A DNA stretch of 64,000 bases from AP-15 sp963703745 (GTDB lineage: Bacteria; Pseudomonadota; Alphaproteobacteria; ATCC43930; CGMCC-115725). Location of the stretch: contig CAVPFL010000002.1 of assembly GCA_963703745.1 (NCBI GenBank), positions 1-64,000 of the forward strand, in the 5' to 3' direction. The notes under the pieces were generated by a model. The model was not told the origin of the DNA. It worked only from the letters and a program-made list of their open reading frames with translations, and ran no database searches. The translations under genes and the position numbers were made by a program. Below, piece after piece: positions 1 to 8,243 of the stretch; the first letter of the stretch is position 1; each line of letters opens with the position of its first letter.

Positions 1-574
1 TAAGCAAAGTGTCTACGTTGCCGCCCATTGGAAAGCCGAGCGCCTCGAGATTGTGCCTGGTGGCCTCCTTCTGATCCGCGTTGCGGTTGCTGACGTAAAA
101 CACCTTCACGCCCTTTGTAGCGGCGTAGTTGGCGAACTCGACAGCGCCGGGGACCGCCTTCGCCTGTTCGGCCTTGGTCCAGTCGTCCCAGGTTTTGGGA
201 TTGAAGCGGGTATCGTTAACGACGAGGCCTGCCTCGTATGCGGAATTGTCGATCGCGGTCTCGTCGAGGTCGATGATCACCGCCGGTGGCAGGTTTTGAT
301 AGCTGCCGGTTTGGTCGTAGGCCGTCCAGTTCGTGTCGGCGAGCGCCTCGTCGAGCCGTACCTTGGCCAGCGCGTAGACCGTGAGGCAGTTTGCCCGATA
401 CTCAATCGCCGTCTGCATCCAGAGTTCGGCGTTGAGTAGGTCGTTTTGTGGAACGGGATCGGCCGCCAAGGTGGGCGCTGATATGAGGCACGCCGATGCC
501 GTGGCCGCGACAACGCTCCGCCAAATGAAAGCACGCCTCTCGTCGGCCGCAACGTGTTTGAGAATAGATGGCAT
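1..574 (-). CDS. HAD acid phosphatase, 5'-nucleotidase e(P4)-like (3' end outside window)
   Basis: Reading leftward from an ATG at 574, about 191 codons run open off the window edge. The product starts with a charged stretch and a hydrophobic segment ending in an Ala-rich sequence (near residues 20-40), so it is probably exported. It then carries IIDLDETAIDNS near residue 95, the DxDxT nucleophile motif of class B/C acid phosphatases, and later FYVSNRNADQKEATRHNL, the second HAD motif (Ser/Asn) region of the e(P4) family (PF03767). These enzymes remove phosphate from nucleoside monophosphates in the periplasm or on the outer membrane. No clear lipobox cysteine is seen. The family call is secure; the substrate is inferred. 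Confidence 0.85.
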   Translation of the reverse strand, partial: MPSILKHVAADERRAFIWRSVVAATASACLISAPTLAADPVPQNDLLNAELWMQTAIEYRANCLTVYALAKVRLDEALADTNWTAYDQTGSYQNLPPAVIIDLDETAIDNSAYEAGLVVNDTRFNPKTWDDWTKAEQAKAVPGAVEFANYAATKGVKVFYVSNRNADQKEATRHNLEALGFPMGGNVDTLL

Positions 575-738
575 AGCTCGACTTCCCCGTTTCTCGCGAG
601 AATAAGGTCTCCCATCGATTTGCAGCTCTTCGCGCCGGTACGGGTTTGACCGAAGGTCAAGGCCGCGATTGGGTAGACTGCATGCAGCTCGATGAATAGC
701 TCTCTTTGGCACGGAGCGGTCAACGTAACGAATCGAAT

Positions 739-2904
739 CTAACGATAATCGCTTGCAAACCGCTGCAGCACGTTCTCAAGCATGCGGGAAATGTTGTTGT
801 CATAGTTGTTGTAGGACAGGCTGCCGCAGAACGTAATCGAGCCCGTCGAAAAAACGGCGCCGCCTGCCACCGTCTCGAAATAAACGATCTCCGCGCGGAT
901 CAAGTCCTTCGGCCGCTCTCCGGTTACCGCCGCGAGGTGGGAGAGCAATTCCTCCAGCACCGCACCGAAATGGCTTTGGTGGCCCTCCGAACGAGCCAGG
1001 ATCAGCGCATTCGGCGGGGTTCCCAGCGCGAGGTCCGCCCGGTCGAGCTCAAACCCGGCGGCACCCCCGCCCGAAAATCCGAAATCGCCGATGATCTCGT
1101 CACCGATGCCGTCAAAGATCCACGCGGCGCGCGGGTCTGCTGCCCCCGGCATGCGGCGGTAGTACGATCCCTCGAACAGGCCTTGGGCCGAGAAGCCGAC
1201 CCCGCACAGCATTTGCGGTGGCCGGCCATTGCGACGCCACAGACCGCCGTACCCGCCATCGAGCGCGTGGAAATATTCGCCCGGCTCGGCCGCCCAGGTG
1301 CGAATGCCGCCCTCGGCCCGGCGGATTTCGAGCACATCCGGGATCTCTGGGCTCGTCGCAATGCGCCAATAGAAGCCGTTGCCGCCGAGATAGGCCAGAC
1401 GCCCGCCGGCGTCGACGTAGTCCTGCAGCGCGTTGAGCGTGTTCGGCGTGTGATACTCGGGATGCGATCCGCTCATCACTGCGCGGTAGGGCCGCAGCAG
1501 CGCCGATCCCTCCCGATCGAGGTCGTGGTCGGTAATCACATCGAAGGCGATGCCCTTGACCGTAAGCCAATCGATCAAATGGGTGTCGGCGGGGAAATGC
1601 CGCACGCCGGATCCGCGGGTGTCGAAAAAAGTGATGTATCCAGGCCGCATGGTCAGCAGCGGCCGGCGCAGGCTCGAATAGCAGATGCCGCTGCCGTCGG
1701 GGTGCTTGTTGTAGGTCGAAGCGCCGTACTCGGGATGCTGGTCGGCGTTCCACGGATAGGCGCGCCATTTGGCCTGCCGCGCGCGAAACGCATCGTCGAC
1801 GCAGCCGCGCCGATGGTTGCCATAGATCTGGTAGGTGAAGGTCGAGGCCAGAAAGACGATGGGCGCAGTCGCGGCACCCGCCGGCGGCAGCACATAAATC
1901 GGCACGATGTCCTCGATGTCATTACAGCGCAGCCGGATGCCGTAAACCCCGGACGCCATTCCGTCGGGGATGGCGATGGTAAAGTCGGTTTCCCAGCCGC
2001 AATCGTAGAGGTCGTCTTGATGGAAATGGATCGCGGCGTAGTGGCGTGGCATATGCCGCCAGTTGGTGTGCTCCCCGGTCCAACGCGAGCCGCGCACCCC
2101 GCGTGTCGGCAGGTTGCGCAAGTGGCCGTGCAGGCCGTGCGGCCCACGGTCGAAAATGTGGTCCGTTGGGATCCCCGCGCTGAAGTCCCACCAGGCCAGG
2201 CAGCCGGCCTCACCGGGCTCGATCCGCGCAGCCCGGTCATGCAAGCCGGCGAGGATCGCGGGGTCTTCGAGGCGGCCGTTGAAAAACGCGCAGTACGGGT
2301 TCTCGTGAAGCCCCGGCTGCGGCGTCAGCGCGGCACCGAAAATCAGGTTGCCCAGTGTGTCGAGGGTAGCCGTCACCTCGGCAACACCGGAATCGGCCAC
2401 GCCCCAGCTGCGCTGCAAAGCGGTCTGGCGCAGCTGCAGTCGTCCGCCGGCGGCGATCATCCGGAGCTCGTACCAACGCCCCTTTAACATTGGTGCGGCG
2501 ACCTGAACCGGGCTGTCGCCCATCTCCAGGCGCGCACCCTCGGCGGCGACGGAGAGGGCCGGGCCTCCCTCGATCGCCAAGACTGTCTGCGGTCGTCCGT
2601 CGAGCAACCAGGGTTGGACACGAAGGACGATCGTGCAGGGATCTGGTAATGCCATCGGCTCGGCTGGCGTAACCACGCCGCATGATCCCGCATGGACCGG
2701 CTGGGAGCGCGACGCGTATGTGCCGGCAAAACCTGCGGGCATCTCCTCGAGCTTGATGCCGGGCCCGGCCGGATTGGCATCGCCGTGTACGACCCGTACG
2801 AGATCTGCCCGATACGGCTGATCCAACTGGCTGGAGACCTTGACCGCGATCCGCTCGCCAGGGCGCGCCGACAACCGGTCGACATAACCGATCAGAGGCA
2901 CCAC
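739..2904 (-). CDS. N,N-dimethylformamidase large-subunit-like protein
   Basis: A 721-residue protein similar in length and architecture to the large (beta) subunit of N,N-dimethylformamidase. It opens with a beta-rich domain (LIGYVDRLSARPGE), has a laminin-G-like stretch about residues 190-260 (YCAFFNGRLEDPAIL, WDFSAGIPTDHIFDRGPHG), and ends with the DMFase C-terminal amidohydrolase-like domain from about residue 340 (STFTYQIYGNH, WNADQHPEYGAS, SGSHPEYHT, LGGNGFYWR). DMFase hydrolyses dimethylformamide to dimethylamine and formate using iron. The start is a GTG at 2904, because an in-frame stop lies eight codons upstream. No small (alpha) subunit gene is adjacent, so the real substrate may be another amide. 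The gene stands alone and convergent with nothing. Confidence 0.8.
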   Translation of the reverse strand: MVPLIGYVDRLSARPGERIAVKVSSQLDQPYRADLVRVVHGDANPAGPGIKLEEMPAGFAGTYASRSQPVHAGSCGVVTPAEPMALPDPCTIVLRVQPWLLDGRPQTVLAIEGGPALSVAAEGARLEMGDSPVQVAAPMLKGRWYELRMIAAGGRLQLRQTALQRSWGVADSGVAEVTATLDTLGNLIFGAALTPQPGLHENPYCAFFNGRLEDPAILAGLHDRAARIEPGEAGCLAWWDFSAGIPTDHIFDRGPHGLHGHLRNLPTRGVRGSRWTGEHTNWRHMPRHYAAIHFHQDDLYDCGWETDFTIAIPDGMASGVYGIRLRCNDIEDIVPIYVLPPAGAATAPIVFLASTFTYQIYGNHRRGCVDDAFRARQAKWRAYPWNADQHPEYGASTYNKHPDGSGICYSSLRRPLLTMRPGYITFFDTRGSGVRHFPADTHLIDWLTVKGIAFDVITDHDLDREGSALLRPYRAVMSGSHPEYHTPNTLNALQDYVDAGGRLAYLGGNGFYWRIATSPEIPDVLEIRRAEGGIRTWAAEPGEYFHALDGGYGGLWRRNGRPPQMLCGVGFSAQGLFEGSYYRRMPGAADPRAAWIFDGIGDEIIGDFGFSGGGAAGFELDRADLALGTPPNALILARSEGHQSHFGAVLEELLSHLAAVTGERPKDLIRAEIVYFETVAGGAVFSTGSITFCGSLSYNNYDNNISRMLENVLQRFASDYR

Positions 2905-3343
2905 GGCCCTAACCTTGGCGTACTACATCTCTGCATCCAACGCCCCGACGATCATCTTTTGGCGAAAGAGTAGCGTGAGCCGGGTGGTTCTGAAACCGGC
3001 GGATCTGGCGCCTCCACCCTGCAGAGCGAAGAGCGTCAGATCCAAGCTAGCGCCAGCACTTTATCTGGGTAGCTTCATCGATTCGATAGCACTGCTCGTC
3101 CAGCCTTGGACCGGGCGCGCCGGATTTGACGGGGCGGATAAAATCAGGGACGCCTGCAGAATCGCATCTTTCAGTTTAAACCCGCGGGGCTCGGACGCAG
3201 GTTTGTGTTGACCGAAGCTTGGCCGTGCTGGCAGAAACGGCTCCACGGTTTTTCCACTATTGGAGTCGTTTGTTGCTGGTATGTTTATGGTGTGATCCAT
3301 CGAGCTTCGGTCATGTGGAGGGTCTGAAACCTGGCGAATACTA
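2905..3343. other. non-coding stretch between DMFase homologue and tRNAs
   Basis: About 440 bases with no ORF of convincing composition on either strand. It must contain the promoter of the leftward DMFase homologue and of the rightward tRNAs, but I see no promoter I would defend. Nothing else recognised. Confidence 0.5.
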
Positions 3344-3413
3344 GGGCTTAGCGTAGGCCAGACCGCCCTTCACACGGGTGGGGTCACAGGTTCAATCCCT
3401 GTCGCGCCCACCA
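3344..3413 (+). tRNA. tRNA-Val(CAC)-like gene with an aberrant 5' half
   Basis: The 3' half is a clean alphaproteobacterial tRNA-Val: anticodon stem CGCCC/GGGTG (3364-3368, 3376-3380), loop TTCACAC with anticodon CAC, T arm ACAGG-TTCAATC-CCTGT, acceptor strand CGCGCCC, discriminator A and encoded CCA. The 5' half is abnormal: it reads GGGCTTAGCGTAGG where about 25 bases of acceptor and D arm should be, so positions 5-7 cannot pair and the D stem is missing bases. Total length is 70 rather than 75-76. It is either a pseudogene or a 3' tRNA fragment left by integration. Confidence 0.6.
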
Positions 3414-3431
3414 TCGCGCGATAGATGCGAC

Positions 3432-3507
3432 AGGCGCGTAGCTCAGTGGCAGAGCGCTCCTACCACATGGGAGAGGTCAGGGGTTCGATTCCCCTTCGCG
3501 CCTACCA
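3432..3507 (+). tRNA. tRNA gene, isotype uncertain (CAC, valine, if the loop is read normally)
   Basis: A complete cloverleaf can be drawn: acceptor AGGCGCG/CGCGCCT, D stem GCTC/GAGC, anticodon stem CTCCT/GGGAG, T arm AGGGG-TTCGATT-CCCCT and encoded CCA. Two features are unusual. The seven-base anticodon loop ACCACAT has C, not the near-universal T, at position 33, and one extra T sits between the T stem and the acceptor strand. Read conventionally the anticodon is CAC. It follows the preceding tRNA-like gene by 18 bases. Confidence 0.6.
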
Positions 3508-3546
3508 GCCCGTCGATCCGCGGCCGCCCTTCCGCTTCGACCAGTT

Positions 3547-3672
3547 GTGGTCGAGACCAAGCAACGCATCGGCTTCCTCGAAGGTCAGTATGCCAAACTG
3601 TCGAGCCGGGTCGACCGAATGGCCGGCGACATCGCCCTAATCAAACGCCGGCTCAATCTCCTTGAAGCTTGA
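3547..3672 (+). pseudogene. C-terminal fragment of a small coiled-coil protein
   Basis: After the tRNA, an open frame ending in TGA at 3670 encodes a short heptad-like helix (VETKQRIGFLEGQYAKLSS, then RVDRMAGDIALIKRRLNLLEA). There is no ATG and no ribosome binding site; only a GTG at 3547 could start it. It looks like the tail of a longer coiled-coil protein whose front is lost in the tRNA region. Weak evidence: composition and helix periodicity only. Confidence 0.3.
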
Positions 3673-3744
3673 AACCAAGGGCAGCTATCGACCTCGGCAC
3701 CGCGTCGGCGTACCCTTTCGACGGAAATGGGTGCGGAGGGGAAG

Positions 3745-4620
3745 ATGCAGTCGACGCGTATCGGCGATTTCGAAGTCCACCGCATAGCCGAATTCGAGGG
3801 GCCGTTCTTCCCGCCGGCGGAGTTCTTTCCTGATTTCGATCCTGAGGTCATGCGGGCGAACGCCGATCTGCTCGGGCCGCGGCTGATCGACCCGGCGAGC
3901 GGCAAGCTCGTCTTCAGCTTTCATACCTTCGTCGTCAAAACAGGGAAGCACACGATCCTGATCGATTCATGCCTCGGCAACGACAAGGAGCGCCCGACGC
4001 GGCCGCAATTTCATCGGATGCGAACACCCTATCTCGACGATCTCGCACGCGTCGGGGTCAAGCCCGAGGAAGTCGACTATGTCATGTGCACGCATCTGCA
4101 CTGGGACCATGTCGGCTGGAACACCCGGCTCGACAACGGACGCTGGGTCCCGACTTTCCCGAATGCGCGCTACATCATGGCCCGCCGGGAGTTCGCGCAT
4201 TGGCAGGAGGTTCACCGGGGCGGCGAGGACACGCCGCACCGCCGCGCCTTCGAGGACAGCGTGCTGCCGGTCGTGCAGACGGGGCAGTCGGTGCTGGTCG
4301 ACGACAACTACGCAGTCGAGGATGGGCTGTGGTTCGAAGGCGCCCCCGGCCACACGCCGGGCAATGTCGTGATCCATGCCCGCTCAGGCGACGCCAAGGG
4401 CGTCTTTATGGGCGACGTGATCCACCATCCGCTGCAGCTGCTCAAGCCGGAATGGTCGACGCTGGCCTGCACCGACCGGGAATTGTCGCGCAAGACGCGC
4501 ACGCGCCTGATCGAGGAACATGCCGAGCGCGGAACCCGCCTACTGCCGGCGCATTTCCCGGCGCCGACGGTGGGCCGCATCGTCCGGAGGGGCGGGGCCT
4601 ATTGGTACGAATTCGAGTAA
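3745..4620 (+). CDS. MBL-fold metallohydrolase
   Basis: A 291-residue metallo-beta-lactamase-fold hydrolase. The zinc motif HLHWDH lies at about residue 117, followed by later ligands in PGHTPGNVVIH (about 203), FMGDVIHHP (about 223) and LPAHFPAP (about 271). ATG 3745 is preferred over ATG 3727 because GGAGGGG sits four bases before it. It is the first of three rightward genes: 14 bases separate it from the ThDP enzyme, which itself runs nearly into the ureohydrolase. Family members include lactonases and other esterases; the substrate here is unknown. Domain call is secure. Confidence 0.9.
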   Translation: MQSTRIGDFEVHRIAEFEGPFFPPAEFFPDFDPEVMRANADLLGPRLIDPASGKLVFSFHTFVVKTGKHTILIDSCLGNDKERPTRPQFHRMRTPYLDDLARVGVKPEEVDYVMCTHLHWDHVGWNTRLDNGRWVPTFPNARYIMARREFAHWQEVHRGGEDTPHRRAFEDSVLPVVQTGQSVLVDDNYAVEDGLWFEGAPGHTPGNVVIHARSGDAKGVFMGDVIHHPLQLLKPEWSTLACTDRELSRKTRTRLIEEHAERGTRLLPAHFPAPTVGRIVRRGGAYWYEFE

Positions 4621-4634
4621 CGGCGGAGGGAGCG

Positions 4635-6269
4635 ATGGCGAGGATGACGGGCGGCGGCGCATTGGTCGAGATGCTGCGCCGGCACGATGTGGATACGATC
4701 TTCGCGCTGCCCGGTGTGCAGAACGACGCGCTGTTCGTGGCCTTCTACGACGCCGGCGAGGCGCTCCGGGTGATCCATACGCGCCACGAGCAGGGTGCCG
4801 CCTACATGGCGTTCGGCTATGCCCGTGCCAGCGGCAAGGTCGGTGCCTATGCCGTGGTGCCGGGACCCGGTATGCTCAACACCACGGCCGCACTCGCCAC
4901 CGCCTATGCGACGAACGCGCCGGTGCTGTGCATCAGCGGCCAAGTCGCTTCCGATCTGATCGGCCGCGGCTTTGGCCTGTTGCACGAGATTCCGGACCAG
5001 CTCGGCATCCTGGAACGGCTGACCAAATGGGCGGCCCGCATCGACCACCCGACCCAGACCGGAAGGCTCGTCAACGAGGCGTTCCGCCAGTTGCGCGACG
5101 GCCGCCCGCGCCCGGTCGGGCTCGAGATCCCACCCGACGTACTGGCGCTTGAGACCGAGGTGTCGTTGCCCGCGGCCGACTCGTCGCCGGAGACGATAGC
5201 CCCCGATCCCGAGCTGATCGACAAGGCGGCGGCATTGCTTGCCGACGCCAAAAAGCCGCTTCTCTTTGTCGGCAGCGGTGCGGTCGGTGCCGCCGAGGAG
5301 GTGCTGGCGATTGCCGAGATGCTCGAGGCCCCTGTCGTCAGCTTTACCGGCGGCAAGGGCATCGTCAGCGACCGCCATTATCTGGCTCAGCCGGCGCTCG
5401 CCGGCCACGAATTGTGGCGCGAGACGGATGTGGTGCTGGCGGTCGGCACCCGCCTGCATCAGCCACAGGCGCGTTGGGGCGTCGACCGTGACCTGAAGCT
5501 GATCCGCATCGACATCGACCCGGTCGAGATTACTCGCATCACGAGGCCGGCTCTCGGCATCGTCGCCGACGCCAAAGCCGCGCTCGCCGTGCTCCACCGC
5601 GCGCTTGAACGGTGCAACATCAGGCGCCCGTCCCGCAAAGAAGAGCTCGAAGCGTTGAAGGGGCGAACGCTCGCAGACCTCGCCGACAAGCTTGGCCCGC
5701 AATGCGAATACCTCAAAGCGATCCGTGCCGAATTGCCCGATGACGGGATCTATGTCGAGGATTTGACGCAAGTCGGCTATGTCGGGCGAATGGCGTTCCC
5801 GGTCTATCGCCCGCGCAGCTATATCCACAGCGGTTACCAGGGGACCCTCGGCTTCGGCTTCGCGACCGCGCTCGGCGCCAAGGTCGGGCGGCCCGATCTG
5901 CCGGTCGTCTCGGTCTCGGGCGATGGCGGGTTCATGTACAACGTCCAGGAGCTGTCGACGGCGGTCAAGCACGGCATCGACATCGTCGCGATCGTCTTTG
6001 CCGACGGCGCCTACGGCAATGTGCGGCGTATGCAGAAAGAGGATTACGGCAACCGGCTGATCGGGGTCGATCTGTTGAACCCGCAATTTCCGAAGATGGC
6101 CGAGAGTTTTGGTGCGGCCGGGGTGCGCACGACGACCCCCGAAGGCCTCGGTCGCGAGCTCGCCGCGGCGCTGAAGCGGCGCGGGACGACGCTTATCGAG
6201 GTCGCAGTCGGCGAGATGCCCGATCCCTGGAAGGTCATGCTGTCGCCGCGCGTCCGTGGGGGACGATAG
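4635..6269 (+). CDS. thiamine-diphosphate-dependent enzyme, acetolactate synthase/decarboxylase family
   Basis: A 544-residue three-domain ThDP enzyme. The N-terminal PYR domain has the activating glutamate in HTRHEQGAAYMAFGYAR (about residue 52). A central nucleotide-binding-like domain follows (LFVGSGAVGAAEEVL), then a C-terminal PP domain with GDGGFMYNVQELS and a later Asn (YGNVRRMQ) that bind Mg-ThDP. The ATG at 4635 follows GGAGGGA by four bases. Acetolactate synthase needs a small subunit, absent here, so a 2-oxo acid decarboxylase is more likely. The ureohydrolase next door would suit 2-ketoarginine decarboxylase (AruI) of the arginine transaminase pathway; that pairing is my inference. 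Confidence 0.85.
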   Translation: MARMTGGGALVEMLRRHDVDTIFALPGVQNDALFVAFYDAGEALRVIHTRHEQGAAYMAFGYARASGKVGAYAVVPGPGMLNTTAALATAYATNAPVLCISGQVASDLIGRGFGLLHEIPDQLGILERLTKWAARIDHPTQTGRLVNEAFRQLRDGRPRPVGLEIPPDVLALETEVSLPAADSSPETIAPDPELIDKAAALLADAKKPLLFVGSGAVGAAEEVLAIAEMLEAPVVSFTGGKGIVSDRHYLAQPALAGHELWRETDVVLAVGTRLHQPQARWGVDRDLKLIRIDIDPVEITRITRPALGIVADAKAALAVLHRALERCNIRRPSRKEELEALKGRTLADLADKLGPQCEYLKAIRAELPDDGIYVEDLTQVGYVGRMAFPVYRPRSYIHSGYQGTLGFGFATALGAKVGRPDLPVVSVSGDGGFMYNVQELSTAVKHGIDIVAIVFADGAYGNVRRMQKEDYGNRLIGVDLLNPQFPKMAESFGAAGVRTTTPEGLGRELAAALKRRGTTLIEVAVGEMPDPWKVMLSPRVRGGR

Positions 6270-6279
6270 ATCAGGCCCG

Positions 6280-7332
6280 ATGTTCGACAAGGCGAAGCTC
6301 GAAGCGCTGCGCGCCAAATTTACCGGCGCCAAGGAGACCGAGGTTGCGCCGGCCGAATTCAGAAAGGCCCTGTCGCTGGTGTTCGGCGACAACTATCGGC
6401 GCTCGATGCCCTACGCCGGTTTGTCGACCCTGTTGGACCTCCCCTACCGGCCGGAGGCGCGCGACTTGGCGGATTTCGGCGGTCTCGAGGTGGCCCTTGT
6501 CGGGGTGCCGATGGATCTGGGCGTCACCAATAGGGCAGGGGCCCGCTTAGGGCCGCGGGCAGTGCGCGATGTCGAACGGATCGGCCCCTATAATCACGCT
6601 CTTAAAGTGGCGCCGCGCGGCGAATGCCAGGCAGCCGATATCGGCGACGTGCCGATGCGCTCGCGCTTCAGTCTCGACAGCTCGATCGAGGATATCGCGG
6701 CATTCTATGGGCGCATCCACAAAGCCGGGGTGCGGCCGATATCGGTCGGCGGCGACCACTCGATCACCTATCCGATCCTTCAGGCGTTGGGACACGACCG
6801 CCCGGTCGGCCTCGTCCACATCGACGCCCACTGCGACACGATGGGCGAGATCGACGGCTCGAAATTCCATCATGGCGGGCCATTCCGCCAGGCCGTATTG
6901 GCCGGCGTGCTCGACCCGGAGCGGACGATCCAGATCGGTATCCGCGGCCCGGCCGAGGTGTTCTGGGGGTTCTCCTACGAATCAGGCATGACCGTGCTGC
7001 ACATCGAAGATGTCGACCGCCTCGGCATCGCAGGTGTCGTCGAGCGGGCGCGCGCAGTCGCCGGTGACGGGCCCACTTATATCTCCTTCGATGTCGACGG
7101 CCTCGATCCGGCCTATGCCCCGGGCACCGGCACGCCTGAGGCGGGCGGACTGACCCCGCGCGAGGCGCAGGCGATCCTGCACGGCCTGGCCGGCATCGAC
7201 ATCGTCGGTGGCGATGTCGTCGAGGTGGCGCCGCAATACGACGCGACCAGCAACACCGCGATGGTCGGCGCCCAGATGTTGTTCGAGCTTTTCTCGCTGA
7301 TGGTTCTCGGCCCACGCTTCAAGCAGCGCTAG
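6280..7332 (+). CDS. ureohydrolase (agmatinase / guanidinobutyrase family)
   Basis: A 350-residue arginase-superfamily protein. The binuclear manganese motifs are all present: GGDHSITYP (about residue 163), HIDAHCDT (about 185) and SFDVDGLDPAYAPGTG (about 270). It hydrolyses a guanidino group to urea plus an amine. ATG 6280 lies 11 bases after the stop of the ThDP gene; a GTG at 6256 would overlap that gene and cannot be excluded. With the ThDP enzyme upstream, 4-guanidinobutyrate is a reasonable substrate guess; agmatine is the default annotation. Family certain, substrate not. Confidence 0.88.
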   Translation: MFDKAKLEALRAKFTGAKETEVAPAEFRKALSLVFGDNYRRSMPYAGLSTLLDLPYRPEARDLADFGGLEVALVGVPMDLGVTNRAGARLGPRAVRDVERIGPYNHALKVAPRGECQAADIGDVPMRSRFSLDSSIEDIAAFYGRIHKAGVRPISVGGDHSITYPILQALGHDRPVGLVHIDAHCDTMGEIDGSKFHHGGPFRQAVLAGVLDPERTIQIGIRGPAEVFWGFSYESGMTVLHIEDVDRLGIAGVVERARAVAGDGPTYISFDVDGLDPAYAPGTGTPEAGGLTPREAQAILHGLAGIDIVGGDVVEVAPQYDATSNTAMVGAQMLFELFSLMVLGPRFKQR

Positions 7333-7748
7333 TCGGGGCTCGAGATTGCCGCATGGCCGGGCTTGGCCGCTGACCAGTTCCCGCAGGCGGCTGTGGAGAC
7401 CGCGCCGCGGAGCGAAATACAACGAAAATCGCCTTGCCACCGCGCAAGATACCCCAGTCGTTGCCCAGAATGGTCGTTAGATCAAACGGATAGGTCGGAA
7501 TCAGCAACGCCGGGAAACAACGAAACCGGCATCGCCGATCAACGAAAGCCGCACGGTCCCAGGGAGCGAAAACAACAAAGTTGGGCTGTCGACGCCGCGA
7601 CATGAGAAACACCTGGCATCGCTCCAGACATGCTTGGCCGGCGATCACATCTTCTATCGAGGGGCGGGAGAAGCCGCGGGTACCCACGGATCTCGTCGGT
7701 GGGCTGAAGACCCACGGGCCAAGCCGGGCCACGAGGATTACAGACGTT
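7333..7748. other. intergenic region between convergent ureohydrolase and mscL
   Basis: About 416 bases between two convergent genes. ORFs on either strand here have the composition of shadows. I see no recognisable domain and no strong terminator. Confidence 0.4.
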
Positions 7749-8207
7749 CTAATTCTGCCTCGCGGCCAAAAGATCGCGGATCTCCTCGAGCAGCACCTCG
7801 CTCCGCGCCGGTGGCGCAGGTGCCGCTTCTTCACGCACATGCAGACGCGTCAGCACCTTGATCATCCAGAAGACCGCAAAGCTCACGATCAGGAACTGGA
7901 TCACTGCGTTGAGGAAGACGCCGATATTCAGGGTCACTGCACCCGCCTTCTGTGCGTCGGCCAGCGTCGGCGCCGATGGTCCTTTCAGCGTGATGAAGAT
8001 GTTGGTGAAATCGATGCCGCCGACGAGGAGGCCGATGATCGGGGTGAAGATGTCCTTGACGAGGCTGTTTACGACGCTCGTGAACGCGACGCCGATGATG
8101 ATGCCGACAGCGAGGTCAACGACATTGCCGCGCATGATGAACGTGCGGAATTCTTCGACCCAGGCCGGCCGCCGAACACCGATCGGTGAGGTGGTTCGTT
8201 CGCTCAT
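7749..8207 (-). CDS. mscL: large-conductance mechanosensitive channel MscL
   Basis: A 152-residue inner-membrane channel that opens under hypo-osmotic tension. The sequence has the N-terminal amphipathic helix (VEEFRTFIMRGNVVDLAVG), TM1 with the conserved AVGIIIGVAF pore segment, a periplasmic loop (about 55-80), TM2 (IQFLIVSFAVFWMIKVL) and the cytoplasmic C-terminal helix (SEVLLEEIRDLLAAR). Length is slightly longer than the E. coli protein because of a short N-terminal extension. It is transcribed in the same direction as the ParA gene upstream, 36 bases away. Confidence 0.97.
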   Translation of the reverse strand: MSERTTSPIGVRRPAWVEEFRTFIMRGNVVDLAVGIIIGVAFTSVVNSLVKDIFTPIIGLLVGGIDFTNIFITLKGPSAPTLADAQKAGAVTLNIGVFLNAVIQFLIVSFAVFWMIKVLTRLHVREEAAPAPPARSEVLLEEIRDLLAARQN

Positions 8208-8243
8208 GGGAGATCCCCCCTGATTACCGGTGGTTAGCGTCTT

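Noticed and set aside
706..2487. 593-codon rightward ORF over the dimethylformamidase homologue
   Set aside because: Antisense shadow of a recognisable family protein; composition is Arg/Ala/Val-rich with no domain. The same applies to long antisense frames at 4599-6392, 35543-37006, 36843-38306, 39551-40576 and 13507-14382.
3344..3507. Attachment site of an integrative element
   Set aside because: The tRNA 3' half looks like one, but there is no integrase or second copy of the 3' segment in the window. Kept only as a possibility in the findings.
3969..4634. Upstream extension of the ThDP enzyme into the MBL gene
   Set aside because: The frame is open, but homology and a ribosome site place the start at 4635.
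7319..7840. 173-codon leftward ORF after the ureohydrolase
   Set aside because: No domain, atypical composition, and it overlaps the well-supported mscL in another frame.
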